In this document: in pieces, positions 43,239 through 51,870 of the stretch
How the letters are laid out: each line of letters opens with the position of its first letter
Position numbering within the stretch: the stretch's first letter is position 1
NCBI RefSeq assembly: GCF_020687045.1
Contig: NZ_JAJEPW010000009.1
Location: 13,815 to 77,814 of the forward strand
Source of the DNA: Vescimonas cirricatena
Lineage (GTDB): Bacteria > Bacillota > Clostridia > Oscillospirales > Oscillospiraceae
DNA length: 64,000 nucleotides
Direction: 5' to 3'
Program-made: the position numbers and the translations under genes
Notes under the pieces: model-generated
Told to the model about the DNA's origin: nothing
The model's database searches: none
The model's input: the letters and a program-made list of their open reading frames with translations, nothing else

Positions 43239-43655
43239 TTACATCTGCATTTCAGGAGTCTGTGATCCACTCTCCCGAAGCTGCCGGGCGTACTCGTGCA
43301 GGCTCGTGCCGGTCTGCTGCTGGTAGAACGCCTCCATCTTGCGTGCCAACACCTCCTGCTCAGCGGCGTTGAGGTGATAGCTCCAGTTCTCTTCTGTGCC
43401 ATCTCCTTTGCAGAGATTCAGCTCCAGTGTATCACAGAGACGGTCTTTCTCGATGTCGTAGTTGGCATAGATGTTGAGCCAGTCATCGTTCTGATCGGTG
43501 CAGACGAATGTACCGAAGGCGGCATCCACATCGAAGTCCGCCTGCAGATAAAAGCTGAGCTTGCCATCCGATTCGATGATCTCCTCACCGAAAGAAAAAT
43601 TCCGTGCAGAGAGATGTCCCGCCGAGGTGATCTCTTTGCCATTCAGATGATCCAA
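43239..43655 (-). CDS. C-terminal part of an element accessory protein, downstream of an in-frame stop
   Basis: The 138 residues begin MDHLNGKEITSAGHLSARNF and end ESGSQTPEMQM; acidic, soluble, of unknown function. The frame is continuous upstream (FASGDDKWRKLL) up to the TAA of the gene at 43689, so the two were probably one gene of about 337 codons split by a nonsense change. It could also be re-initiated at ATG 43655. I know similar accessory proteins from Firmicutes conjugative elements but cannot assign a function. Confidence 0.55.
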   Translation of the reverse strand: MDHLNGKEITSAGHLSARNFSFGEEIIESDGKLSFYLQADFDVDAAFGTFVCTDQNDDWLNIYANYDIEKDRLCDTLELNLCKGDGTEENWSYHLNAAEQEVLARKMEAFYQQQTGTSLHEYARQLRESGSQTPEMQM

Positions 43656-43688
43656 CAGTTTGCGCCACTTATCATCGCCAGATGCGAA

Positions 43689-44252
43689 TTACGACCGGGT
43701 GGCGTGATAGACCGCCACCGATACATCACGCATTGCCCAGGTCTGCCAACCATCTATAATGTGAACAGCGGAGAACTCCCGCTTGTCGAAGTTCACATCG
43801 AACACGCCGCGCACCTTTCCGGTGTTCTCCATGCGAGGGGCTGTCAGGGCATCAAACTCTTTTGCTGTGATGGGCTGCCCGCCGAAAAACATTCCGATGA
43901 ATTTGTCTGGCGCCACGCCGTTGCCCTTCGTAACATAACCGCGCAGCTTTTTCCCGACCGCCAACAGTTCCTCACCGGGCGAGGTTTTGAAGTACCATTC
44001 CTGGCCGCATTCCGTCACATGGTAGGCGGCATAAGTTCGGGCAGCTTCTTCCTCCGCACGCTGTGCGGCAGCTTCCGACTGGATTGCACGGCTGATGCGC
44101 TCATACTCACGCTGCGGAAGCTGATTACAAAGCTCGTCCAGCACAGTTTCCAAATGCTCCTGCAGCGTCTCACCCTTGAGGTGCTTTTCAATGGCCTTCT
44201 TCCACCTCCGGTCCAGCCACAGGACGATTTCTTCATGCTGTGCCATGCTCAT
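43689..44252 (-). CDS. Element accessory protein, N-terminal part, unknown function
   Basis: The 187 residues begin MSMAQHEEIVLWLDRRWKKA, then comes a charged helical part (EEEAARTYAAYHVTECGQEW) and a compact domain (GMFFGGQPITAKEFDALTAP, VFDVNFDKREFSAVHIIDGW). The stop TAA 43689-43691 follows ...VYHATRS. The same frame stays open beyond it into the 43239 gene. It overlaps the stop of the DUF6103-like gene by 20 bases. Probably a truncated protein. Confidence 0.6.
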   Translation of the reverse strand: MSMAQHEEIVLWLDRRWKKAIEKHLKGETLQEHLETVLDELCNQLPQREYERISRAIQSEAAAQRAEEEAARTYAAYHVTECGQEWYFKTSPGEELLAVGKKLRGYVTKGNGVAPDKFIGMFFGGQPITAKEFDALTAPRMENTGKVRGVFDVNFDKREFSAVHIIDGWQTWAMRDVSVAVYHATRS

Positions 44253-44505
44253 CGCCCTCTTTCTGCTTCGTTACGGATGCTTTTGCAGGCCGCCTGGGTC
44301 TGGCCGCAGGAGCAGACTTACTGTCCACATACTCCCGCACCGCTTCCGGGACTTCCGATTCATAGAGCTGCTGCAGCACATCCTCCATGCGCCGCTGCAC
44401 GGAAGACCGCTGCTTGCGGAGCACAAACTCCAGCGCATCCAATTTGGCTGCGTCAAATCCAATGGTGATATTCTTACTTTCCAATTTCCGTTCCTCCTTA
44501 GTCAT
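44233..44505 (-). CDS. DUF6103-like small protein
   Basis: The 90-residue protein has the pattern KNITIGFDAAKLDALEFVLR and VQRRMEDVLQQLYESEVPEA with a Pro/Ala/Arg/Lys-rich basic tail, as in the small DUF6103 proteins of conjugative elements. It has no membrane segment. It starts within the end of the NlpC/P60 gene (8-base overlap), so it is translationally coupled. Function unknown; it may bind DNA or the transfer machine. Confidence 0.7.
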   Translation of the reverse strand: MTKEERKLESKNITIGFDAAKLDALEFVLRKQRSSVQRRMEDVLQQLYESEVPEAVREYVDSKSAPAARPRRPAKASVTKQKEGDEHGTA

Positions 44506-45649
44506 ACTTGATCCCCGGCACCTCCAGCCAGTGGCTCCAGCCCCGGCCCTGGAGCTTCGTTTTTACCACGCCGTACCGTGTGTCCATGGCCTCTATGACC
44601 TCACCGCTTCCAATATATACACCGATGTGCCCGGACTTCCACACGGCCAGTCCCGGCGTGTCGGGCATGGTCTCAATGCTGCCTTTGCGCCCAGCGTTAT
44701 AGTACATACCGTCCGCACCCACATCGGGCATACCATTGCTGCCGTACTGGATCTCCATGGTCTCGGTGTTCAGCCAGCCGTACCCCTTGATGAGCCCCAC
44801 GCAGTCGGTGGTGCGTCTGTTCAGCCAATGGGAACGGATGAAGTTGGCTTCATCCCCTACGCCCTCCGGGTATTGCGAGATCTTATATTGCAGCAGCTCC
44901 GGCGTCAGCACTTGGCCGAAGGTACCCCATACATAGCCCCAGCCGGAGTTCCATGCGTTGGCGGCATAGATGGCCAGGTCTGCACTGTTCTTTGTGGCAG
45001 GGTCTGTAAACAGAGATGCCTCCAGTTCCATCGGCGCATTGCCGCCCGGCTCATAGGCCCCGTTATAGGTACCGCCGCCCGCGCTGCCCATGACCATGGA
45101 ATAGATCTTCACGGCATTGGAGCGTTCCTCCGCCGTGACCGCACGGCCCCGCCACACGGATAACTGCGCATAGACTTCTTCCATAGGAAGCGGTACGGCC
45201 ACTTCATAGGTTTCGCCCGTCTCCTCCCGCCCCCTCGTCTCCGTTTCACAGAAGCAAGCCACGAACGCCTCCGCGTCTGTCTGCGACAGCGTATCCGCTC
45301 CAAAGCAGAGGGCAAAGAAAACAGCCTTGACCTGTATTGGATCAAGTCTGTTTCCCTCGGCTTTCTGATTGACTTCGGCTACCGCCGCATCCAAATGGGA
45401 GAAGGATCCCCGCATCTGTGTGAGCTGCATCCGGTATTCTTCCGGAACACTTGCGGACAGCTCTGTCCCATAAAACGCCGCCGATACAACAGCACTGTTG
45501 TGCTCGGCTGTGCCGGAACCTACACAGCACAAGAACGCTGTCAGTAAAATCACCGGCGACAAAATCGCCGCCAGCACCCACCCGACTGTTTTGCGGCCCT
45601 TCTCACTGGACAGCACGGCAGCTGCCAGCCGAACAAGTTGTGTGCTCAT
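44498..45649 (-). CDS. NlpC/P60 wall hydrolase of the conjugation system
   Basis: The 383-residue protein has an N-terminal helix (about 22-43, VGWVLAAILSPVILLTAFLC), a helical linker and a C-terminal NlpC/P60 domain with Cys283 (RTTDCVGLIKGYGW) and His341 (VWKSGHIGVYIGSG). Peptidoglycan endopeptidases of this type open the cell wall for the channel, like the CwlT/TcpG enzymes of Tn916 and pCW3. The catalytic Cys/His pair is present. The gene follows virB4 after 18 bases. Confidence 0.88.
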   Translation of the reverse strand: MSTQLVRLAAAVLSSEKGRKTVGWVLAAILSPVILLTAFLCCVGSGTAEHNSAVVSAAFYGTELSASVPEEYRMQLTQMRGSFSHLDAAVAEVNQKAEGNRLDPIQVKAVFFALCFGADTLSQTDAEAFVACFCETETRGREETGETYEVAVPLPMEEVYAQLSVWRGRAVTAEERSNAVKIYSMVMGSAGGGTYNGAYEPGGNAPMELEASLFTDPATKNSADLAIYAANAWNSGWGYVWGTFGQVLTPELLQYKISQYPEGVGDEANFIRSHWLNRRTTDCVGLIKGYGWLNTETMEIQYGSNGMPDVGADGMYYNAGRKGSIETMPDTPGLAVWKSGHIGVYIGSGEVIEAMDTRYGVVKTKLQGRGWSHWLEVPGIKYD

Positions 45650-45667
45650 GGTAAGCCACCTCCTCCA

Positions 45668-47482
45668 TTACCGTCCGCCAGCTGAGCCAAATAGCACCGC
45701 CTTGTGAGTTGGGGCTTTCACCTCCAGATGGTATCGCTCCATGCCGCACTTATACAGGCACTCGCCACGCCTTGCCCGCTGGATGAGTTCAAACTCCGCC
45801 TCGTCCAGCTGCAGCATGTCCATATAGAACCGCTTGCCGATGGAACCGGGATTGAACAGGAACTGATGGGGCGGGATGGCAAAAAGCGGTTTCGTCATCT
45901 CCCGCACGCCCTCCTGGTCAAAGTCCTCCAAGTTTTGGGAGGCCATCACCAGCGCCGAGTCCCGCTTGCGTACACGCTTCAGACAGTTGCGGATGTACTC
46001 GATGGCCACCGGGTTAGACAGCCACAGGTACAGCTCATCCAGCACCGCTACGGTATTGCCGCCCGTCAGCAGCCGGTCCGACATATACGCCAGCACATTG
46101 AACAGCAGGGCATTCCGCAGGCTCTTGGCCGCCGTCAGCACACCGCCTACGCCGAACACCAGAAAACGGTCACCGGAGATATTGGTGTGTCCGTTGAAGA
46201 ACGGCGCATCCGCCCCCACACATAGAGAATGCAGGCCCAACAGCACCTCCTGCAGCAGCTCCTGCGTATACAGCGCACCCGGCTTGTATTGGGCCAGCTC
46301 CTCTTGCATGAGGTCATACAGATCGGAGAGGATGGGGTAGTCCCCCGGTGCAAGCTGGCGCAGGTCCGTCTCCTCCGTAATGCCCCAACGGGCATATAAT
46401 TTGGACAGCATGATCTCTATGGTGTCCAGCTGTGGGTCGGAGAAATCTTTGTACGCCCGGAAGAAGTCTTTCAAAAAGGAGATGTGCCGAGCCAGTAGAG
46501 TGGACTTGCGAAATGTCTCCGGGGCTGTCTTGTCGGTGTCCTCGTTCCAGCTCCGCACTTCCAGCACATTGATGCGCTTTTCTCCGGCCATTAGGTCAAT
46601 GAAGCATCCACCTAAGTTTTCGCACAACTCCTCCAACTCGTGCTCAGCGTCCAGAGCAATCACCGACTTGCCCGCTTCCAGCATATTGCAGATCAGCAGC
46701 TTGATGAGATAGCTCTTGCCCTGGCCGCTGTTGCCCAAGATAAGAATATTGGCGGAGGTCTTGTCGCTGTCCCGGCGGTCAAAGTCCACCACGATGTTGC
46801 TGCCGTATTTGTCCTTTCCAATGTAAAAGCCGTTGGGATCTGTCTTGCCGGAGTAGTTGAAGGGATAGAGATTGGCCACGCTGCCGGCGGGGAGTACCCG
46901 CTCAAACTCCCGGCCCAGCACATTACTGCCCACAGGGCTGACGCAGCAGAATCCCTGCTTTTGCCGCAGGAGCAGCTTGTCCACATTCAGCTTGCAGCGC
47001 ACCAGCTCCGTCAGTACATCCGTCTGGAGCTGACGAAGCCGTTCCTTGCTGTCCGCCGTCATCTCCAAATACACGGCACAGTGGACCAGCGGCTCATGCT
47101 CCCGGTGCATTTTATGCACCAGCTCTGCCACATCCCGCAGATTGCTCTCCGCCGCCACTGCCTGCCGCAGCTTGTTGGGGTCCGAGCCGTCCAGCTTGTT
47201 TTTCTTGTTGGCATTGTCGATGATCCTGTCCTCCTCGCCGGGGGACACCTGCCGGCAGTAAATGCGCAGCGTCACGCCGCTTTTTTCGCCCAGCTCCCGC
47301 AGGAGCGCCTGGGCCTCGGTGCTGGCCGGATATTCCCGCAGCGCCCACACGCAGCGGTAGGTGCTGCCGAAGATGTAATGGTCCACCTCGAATTTCACAA
47401 TCCCCGGTGCGATGCAATCCAGATAAGTGCGGAGAAACGCTTCCTGTTGGGAAGGGGCCTTTTTAGAAAATGGATTCTTCAT
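45668..47482 (-). CDS. virB4: VirB4-family conjugation ATPase
   Basis: The 604-residue protein has an N-terminal half typical of VirB4/TraE (FGSTYRCVWALREYPASTEA), Walker A ILGNSGQGKSYLI (about 245-257), LDAEHELEEL, and Walker B with TVAVLDELYLWLSNPVA. The C-terminal part is DSALVMASQNLEDFDQEGVR. It powers assembly of the type IV channel at the inner membrane. A short upstream gene (47847) looks like a detached N-terminal or partner part. Confidence 0.93.
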   Translation of the reverse strand: MKNPFSKKAPSQQEAFLRTYLDCIAPGIVKFEVDHYIFGSTYRCVWALREYPASTEAQALLRELGEKSGVTLRIYCRQVSPGEEDRIIDNANKKNKLDGSDPNKLRQAVAAESNLRDVAELVHKMHREHEPLVHCAVYLEMTADSKERLRQLQTDVLTELVRCKLNVDKLLLRQKQGFCCVSPVGSNVLGREFERVLPAGSVANLYPFNYSGKTDPNGFYIGKDKYGSNIVVDFDRRDSDKTSANILILGNSGQGKSYLIKLLICNMLEAGKSVIALDAEHELEELCENLGGCFIDLMAGEKRINVLEVRSWNEDTDKTAPETFRKSTLLARHISFLKDFFRAYKDFSDPQLDTIEIMLSKLYARWGITEETDLRQLAPGDYPILSDLYDLMQEELAQYKPGALYTQELLQEVLLGLHSLCVGADAPFFNGHTNISGDRFLVFGVGGVLTAAKSLRNALLFNVLAYMSDRLLTGGNTVAVLDELYLWLSNPVAIEYIRNCLKRVRKRDSALVMASQNLEDFDQEGVREMTKPLFAIPPHQFLFNPGSIGKRFYMDMLQLDEAEFELIQRARRGECLYKCGMERYHLEVKAPTHKAVLFGSAGGR

Positions 47483-47491
47483 TTTTCCTCC

Positions 47492-47845
47492 TCACCACAT
47501 ATATAGTTCCATGTACGGCTTCAGTTCCGGTTCCTGCCCGGTAAACTGTTCCGGCTCCTGAAACATCTGCGTATACCGCTGTATCTGCTCCTCCGTCAGG
47601 GAGCAGAAGCCCCCTGCATGGTCATCTCCCGCCAAAAAGAAAGGCCCGCAGATGATATCATCTCCCAGCCGTCGGTTGGGCTGCATGCCGTTCAGTTTTC
47701 CCTCATCGTTACAACAGAGGACAACGCCGTCTCCCATAGAGAGAGGCTGGAACAGACCCTCTACCTCCCGCTGGATGGCTTTCAGGCCCTCCTCCATCTC
47801 TTTCGCATACGGAGCTTTTCCCGGCTCCACTTTCAGAATTCGCAT
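47492..47845 (-). CDS. DUF3846-like protein
   Basis: The 117-residue protein begins MRILKVEPGKAPYAKEMEEG and has VVLCCNDEGKLNGMQPNRRL, GPFFLAGDDHAGGF and LTEEQIQRYTQMFQEP, matching the small DUF3846 proteins of phages and conjugative elements. No enzymatic residues are known. GGAGG precedes the start. It lies between two type IV secretion genes and overlaps neither. Confidence 0.82.
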   Translation of the reverse strand: MRILKVEPGKAPYAKEMEEGLKAIQREVEGLFQPLSMGDGVVLCCNDEGKLNGMQPNRRLGDDIICGPFFLAGDDHAGGFCSLTEEQIQRYTQMFQEPEQFTGQEPELKPYMELYMW

Positions 47846-47846
47846 T

Positions 47847-48407
47847 TCAAACCTCCGTTTCCGCTGTCAGCCACTGCGCCCCGTCTACAAAGGAGAATAC
47901 CTCGTGGGTGGCGTCCTGCTCAAAATAAATAGCCAGCAGCTCCAGAAGCTGCTGGCCCTCCGCACGCTGAACGACAAATCCGCAGTCCCGGAACTGCTGC
48001 TCCAAGGACGCATAGTTCATGGCCCCGTCCGTTTTTCTGCGCCGCAGCACGAAGCAGAACTCACGGGAGGAGGCCATGGTGGTCTGGACGCTGTCCAAAT
48101 GCTGGCGATCCTGCACCAGCAGCCCACGGATGGCGGGCATGTCTTCCTCCTCCAGCCGCTGCCGGTAGAACTGGCGGTTATCCTGAAAGGACTCCTTGGA
48201 GTCCAGGGCCAGCAGCTCCAGTTCCGCCATGCCTTTCAGCACGCCCAACAGCTCCTGCACCTTTGCCCGAACGCCCTGCTCCGGCAAAACATTCAGATTG
48301 CTGGGATGAACGAAGTAGAAGGCCAGCTCTCCGTCCGCTGTTACAACGCTGCCGTTTTTAATATCATCGATGCCGATGAGCTGCCGGGTAGATTTTTTCC
48401 TGCTCAT
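47847..48407 (-). CDS. Conjugation protein, TrsD/VirB4-N-terminal-like
   Basis: I choose ATG 48407, which overlaps the previous stop (ATGA), instead of the longer frame from 48626; 186 residues. Motifs are STRQLIGIDDIKNGSVVTAD, YRQRLEEEDMPAIRGLLVQD and REFCFVLRRRKTDGAMNY. The pattern resembles the N-terminal domain of VirB4-type proteins encoded as a separate gene, as in the Firmicutes systems that have PrgI next to it. The role is inferred from position between the PrgI-like and VirB4 genes. Confidence 0.7.
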   Translation of the reverse strand: MSRKKSTRQLIGIDDIKNGSVVTADGELAFYFVHPSNLNVLPEQGVRAKVQELLGVLKGMAELELLALDSKESFQDNRQFYRQRLEEEDMPAIRGLLVQDRQHLDSVQTTMASSREFCFVLRRRKTDGAMNYASLEQQFRDCGFVVQRAEGQQLLELLAIYFEQDATHEVFSFVDGAQWLTAETEV

Positions 48408-48667
48408 GCCGATTCCCTCCACACATAGTATTGTTGTCCGAAAAAGAAAAACGCCGCAGCATAGCGCAGGAAGTCCAGCATGCTGATCCCTCCGTGCCGA
48501 ATGCAGAGAAAGGCCAGCGCCGCTGTAATGACCAAGGGGATCATGCTGCCGGTCTGGGTCAGCGCCAGCACCGACAGCAAAAGCCCTGTCCCGATCCACG
48601 CCACATCCCGCAGCGTCCACAGCCACAGCATAGGCCGGGCCGTTAAATTTTCGGGGTATAGATACAT
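48404..48667 (-). CDS. PrgI/VirB3-like membrane protein
   Basis: The 87-residue protein has two adjoining membrane helices (about 20-60) and begins MYLYPENLTARPMLWLWTLR, typical of the PrgI/TrsC (VirB3) subunit. It overlaps the 47847 gene by four bases. It would sit in the membrane next to VirB4 in the channel base. AGGAGG precedes the ATG. Confidence 0.82.
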   Translation of the reverse strand: MYLYPENLTARPMLWLWTLRDVAWIGTGLLLSVLALTQTGSMIPLVITAALAFLCIRHGGISMLDFLRYAAAFFFFGQQYYVWRESA

Positions 48668-48721
48668 AGTTTTCCTCCTAAAAGTGAAGCCACAGGTGTG
48701 CGTCTGCGGCTTCTGTGTGTT

Positions 48722-49018
48722 TTATTCTTCGTTCCCGGCATCATTCAGCTCGCGCTCAATGAGCCCGAGAATGAAATCCTTCTGCTTTAGACCATTCCTG
48801 GCCAGATAGTCCTTCAGCCGGCCGAAGAGTTCCTCCGGTACCTGAAAGGCGATGGTGCGATTGTTGGCATTCATAGTTCGTGCTCCTCCTTCAAAATGTT
48901 CTCTGAGTATGTCCGTGATGTAGTCGGACAGGGTCTGGCCCCGCTGCTCCTGCTCCGCACGAAGCCGCTGGTGCAGCGACAGCGGGATGGGCGCGCAGAG
49001 GTTCTTCTTTTCTTCCAT
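48722..49018 (-). CDS. Protein with two tandem ribbon-helix-helix-like modules
   Basis: The 98-residue protein has two similar parts: LCAPIPLSLHQRLRAEQEQR ... SDYITDILREHF and TIAFQVPEELFGRLKDYLAR ... KDFILGLIERELNDA. Each has the strand-helix-turn-helix pattern of Arc/MetJ repressors, so one chain may form a pseudo-dimer. It is probably a DNA-binding regulator of transfer genes. The gene stands alone in a 470-base stretch between the methyltransferase and PrgI-like genes. Confidence 0.75.
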   Translation of the reverse strand: MEEKKNLCAPIPLSLHQRLRAEQEQRGQTLSDYITDILREHFEGGARTMNANNRTIAFQVPEELFGRLKDYLARNGLKQKDFILGLIERELNDAGNEE

Positions 49019-49132
49019 AGCCTGCTCCTTTCCGCCTCTCCCGAGGCAAGCAAAGCATAGCCCAACTGCGGCGCATAAGCTATTGACAAGTCTAACGAGA
49101 ATAGAAGTACAAAGGCAGCATACCGGACAAGT

Positions 49133-50644
49133 CTAACGAACATATGCGCCCATTTGGATGGCCTGCACCAAACAGTGCATCACGAAGTCCACACAGGGGA
49201 TGGCCACACTGTTGCCCAAGGCCTTATACCTTGCGCTGTCGGATGCACCGGGGATGTCCGTCCACCCGTCCGGGAAGCCCTGCAATCTCTCACATTCCAA
49301 TGGAGTCAGGCGGCGAATGAGATGGGCATGGACATCTGCCTTTTGGCAAACGAGATCGACGGCATCTTTACACTGCCGTGCGCTCTGTGTGCTGACCACA
49401 TCATTCTCCCTGAAGTCATCCACACGCTGGCGGCTGTAGACCGCATGGTGATCTGTGGCAGTCAGGGTATAGGCGATGTCCTGCTGGTATCCAATGCCGT
49501 TCCCGCCGTTCTGCGGCTGGCGGTCTATGGCATTTCCCGTAATGCAGATCACAGGTTCCTGCTCCACCAGCGGTACATTGTTTCCGCCCGTCCCATAGCG
49601 GGCCGACATGGTAGGCGCAACCTCCTCCATCTGCCGGTAGCGGGCATCAATGCCGTGGTTTTCATACACCAGCGGCTGATGGCCGTGCTCCTGCGCCCGC
49701 AGTGTGCCTGTCATACCCTCGGAAATTTCCATGATCTGACCGCCTTGATCGTTGATGCACAGCACAGATGGCATACAGTTCCCACTGGCACCCGCCTTCA
49801 GTGTCGGAGCAACGCTTTCGTGGTATCCGATGCTCCCGGCACTGGCCCCGGCACCTGCAGAAAAACCGGCAACAAAGGTCTGCTGTTTTATTCCCGGCTG
49901 TGCATTTAGAGCACCCGCCACATCATGTAAGTCACGAACCTCATCTCTTTGGTTGGCCGCAAAGGCTATAACGCCATTCCTGCCGGTGGACATCCCACAG
50001 TTCACGCCCAAGGTCGCTGCCACATCGCCGGTCAAGTCTCCGTTGTAGCCGTCAAAGCCCTCAGTGTTTTCACTTGCCTGCGTCACGAAAGTCTGCATCT
50101 GCATATTTGAGGTGGCCATCAGCGCACCAGACACCCCTTGCAGGTCGATGCCCTCGTCCCGCTGGTTGATGTGATAGGCATCTATATCTGTGATCTGGCC
50201 GTCCGGGAGCGCAAGACCCGCCTGGATCTTCAGCGCCCGTTCCAGCTTCTTTGGCAGCGCTTTGCCTCGTTCAAACGCCCGGCGCAGTATCCCCAAACAA
50301 GCCCTCGGCGTCAAATAATACTTTGTCGGCGGTGCGCCCTGCAAAATCCGCGATAAGGAAGATTCTCTTGCGTCTCTGGGGGACACCCCAGTATTGAGCG
50401 TCCAGGCACCGCCAGCATAGGGAGAAATCAGTTCCCAGTAGGATTCGCCCAGCAGGTTGCCATGCCCAGGGGTAAGGTCCAGGGACATGAACGGTACCGC
50501 ACTTAATTCGGACGATCTCTTCCAGGACGATGCGGAAGTCCTCGCCTTTCCGCTCTCCGCTGGAGAAGGCTCCCGGCACATTTTCCCATACCATAAATCG
50601 GGGCCGAATATGGATACCTGCCCGGCCTCGTGATCTGTCTGCAT
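49133..50644 (-). CDS. Cytosine-C5 methyltransferase, second subunit (target recognition plus motifs IX-X)
   Basis: The 503-residue frame starts at ATG 50644 behind AGGAGA, inside the first-subunit gene but in another frame (overlap 50271-50644). It ends with RRLTPLECERLQGFPDGWTD and SARYKALGNSVAIPCVDFVM, motifs IX/X of C5 methylases. The middle holds KYYLTPRACLGILRRAFERG, which I know from phage proteins of this group, and several repeats of the type APTLKAG / TGTLRAQ / APTMSARYG that look like target-recognition modules. It lacks motifs I-VIII, so it should act only together with the product of 50271-50945, as in the split enzyme M.AquI. Confidence 0.8.
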   Translation of the reverse strand: MQTDHEAGQVSIFGPDLWYGKMCREPSPAESGKARTSASSWKRSSELSAVPFMSLDLTPGHGNLLGESYWELISPYAGGAWTLNTGVSPRDARESSLSRILQGAPPTKYYLTPRACLGILRRAFERGKALPKKLERALKIQAGLALPDGQITDIDAYHINQRDEGIDLQGVSGALMATSNMQMQTFVTQASENTEGFDGYNGDLTGDVAATLGVNCGMSTGRNGVIAFAANQRDEVRDLHDVAGALNAQPGIKQQTFVAGFSAGAGASAGSIGYHESVAPTLKAGASGNCMPSVLCINDQGGQIMEISEGMTGTLRAQEHGHQPLVYENHGIDARYRQMEEVAPTMSARYGTGGNNVPLVEQEPVICITGNAIDRQPQNGGNGIGYQQDIAYTLTATDHHAVYSRQRVDDFRENDVVSTQSARQCKDAVDLVCQKADVHAHLIRRLTPLECERLQGFPDGWTDIPGASDSARYKALGNSVAIPCVDFVMHCLVQAIQMGAYVR

Positions 50645-50945
50645 CTCTCATCTCCTTTACGATGCGGATCTGTTCCATGAAGAGGCCGGAGCGCTCTCCG
50701 GCCAGCCCGGCTCTGGCTCCGGCCACGGACAGATCCTGACACGGGCTGCCGCCGCAGATGATATCCACCGGCGGCAGCATGGCCCCATCCAGCTTCGTAA
50801 TATCTCCATAATGCAGCATCCCCGGCAGCCGCTGCTGCGTGACTCTGATGGGAAACGGCTCGATCTCACTGGCCCATAGGGGGATGACACCGTTGTGTAT
50901 AGCCGCCAGCGGAAAGCCGCCAATGCCGTCAAACAGGCTGCCCAT
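50271..50945 (-). CDS. Cytosine-C5 methyltransferase, catalytic subunit (motifs I-VIII)
   Basis: The start is ATG 50945 with GAGGTG upstream (an earlier ATG at 50960 overlaps the previous stop). The 224 residues include motif I GSLFDGIGGFP, motif IV GGSPCQDLSVAG with the nucleophile Cys69, motif VI WENVPG, and motif VIII WGVPQRRKRIFLIADF. The frame then ends after GLFGDTAPGV, without motifs IX and X, which lie in the overlapping second frame (49133-50644). It would methylate cytosine in host or element DNA and protect the element from restriction after transfer. The gene follows the TrbL-like gene directly. Confidence 0.85.
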   Translation of the reverse strand: MGSLFDGIGGFPLAAIHNGVIPLWASEIEPFPIRVTQQRLPGMLHYGDITKLDGAMLPPVDIICGGSPCQDLSVAGARAGLAGERSGLFMEQIRIVKEMRDADRSRGRAGIHIRPRFMVWENVPGAFSSGERKGEDFRIVLEEIVRIKCGTVHVPGPYPWAWQPAGRILLGTDFSLCWRCLDAQYWGVPQRRKRIFLIADFAGRTADKVLFDAEGLFGDTAPGV

Positions 50946-50956
50946 AGTAATGCACC

Positions 50957-51847
50957 TCATTTGGCCGCCACCGTCCGGGCAATATTGACGGCGCTCTGAG
51001 CTGTGTAAACCGCCGAGGTAAGATTGGCCTTCGTGGTGGTGTCCAGCCCAAAGGCCCCAGCGATGCGGGGAATTTCCCCGGCAGAGAGCATGAGTCCCAA
51101 GCCCAGCAGGGCGTGGTCTTTGAACACCATCAGCCCGGCCACAAGGATGGTGGCCTGCAAGAAAGCCGTGAGACACAGGCCGATGACCTGTTTGCACCAC
51201 TGGATGAATCCATCTCCATACCCCCTGGGCACGGAGAACATATAAAGGCTCCCCACGGCAATTTGAATCAGCAAAATACCGCCGCGCTTCAGATTGCTGA
51301 AAAACACCTTAATGACCGCATAGGCCATGAGGATAAGGCAGAAAAGAACCATAAGCCCGCTGGTCTCCCGCCCAAATCCCCGCAGGGGATAGGTAGACTC
51401 CGTCAGACTTTCCAGGTTTTCAAGATCTGCCAGCGCCGCCTTTGCCGCATCCCCGATGCTGGTGGACCCGAAGCCGGTGATGCCCGCCGTCAAGGTGCCC
51501 TGCAAAGAAATTGCCAAAGAATAGAGCCGCACCGGCACCTGGGTAAAAAGAGAGACGGCCAGAAATCCCTTAAGGACATTCAGCGCCGTCTCTTTCACAT
51601 TGCCCCGCCCAGCGGAATACTCGATGCCGCATTCAAACACAGCCACCACCAGTCCCGTGGCAAACAGGGCCCAGCCCAAATAGGAGAAAAACAGCACCAC
51701 GCTCTGCACCCAGTTCATCTCGAAGAGCTCAGCGCCCATGCTGCCCATCTCCGAAAAGAAATTCCCGAGAAAACCAACCACCTGACTGTAAAACCAGTCC
51801 ACGATCTGGCCCAGTATTTTGTCCGCTACAAAGTCCCATATAAACAA
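50957..51847 (-). CDS. TrbL/VirB6-like conjugation membrane protein
   Basis: The 296-residue protein has about six to seven helices (for example VVLFFSYLGWALFATGLVVA, LMVLFCLILMAYAVIKVFF and LTAFLQATILVAGLMVF) and long Gly/Ala-rich loops, as in the polytopic VirB6/TrbL channel subunits of Firmicutes elements. It begins right after the toxin-antitoxin terminator, with GGGAGGTGATTC before ATG. It forms part of the membrane pore of the type IV system. Confidence 0.87.
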   Translation of the reverse strand: MFIWDFVADKILGQIVDWFYSQVVGFLGNFFSEMGSMGAELFEMNWVQSVVLFFSYLGWALFATGLVVAVFECGIEYSAGRGNVKETALNVLKGFLAVSLFTQVPVRLYSLAISLQGTLTAGITGFGSTSIGDAAKAALADLENLESLTESTYPLRGFGRETSGLMVLFCLILMAYAVIKVFFSNLKRGGILLIQIAVGSLYMFSVPRGYGDGFIQWCKQVIGLCLTAFLQATILVAGLMVFKDHALLGLGLMLSAGEIPRIAGAFGLDTTTKANLTSAVYTAQSAVNIARTVAAK

Positions 51848-51870
51848 TGAATCACCTCCCAGAATGTAAA

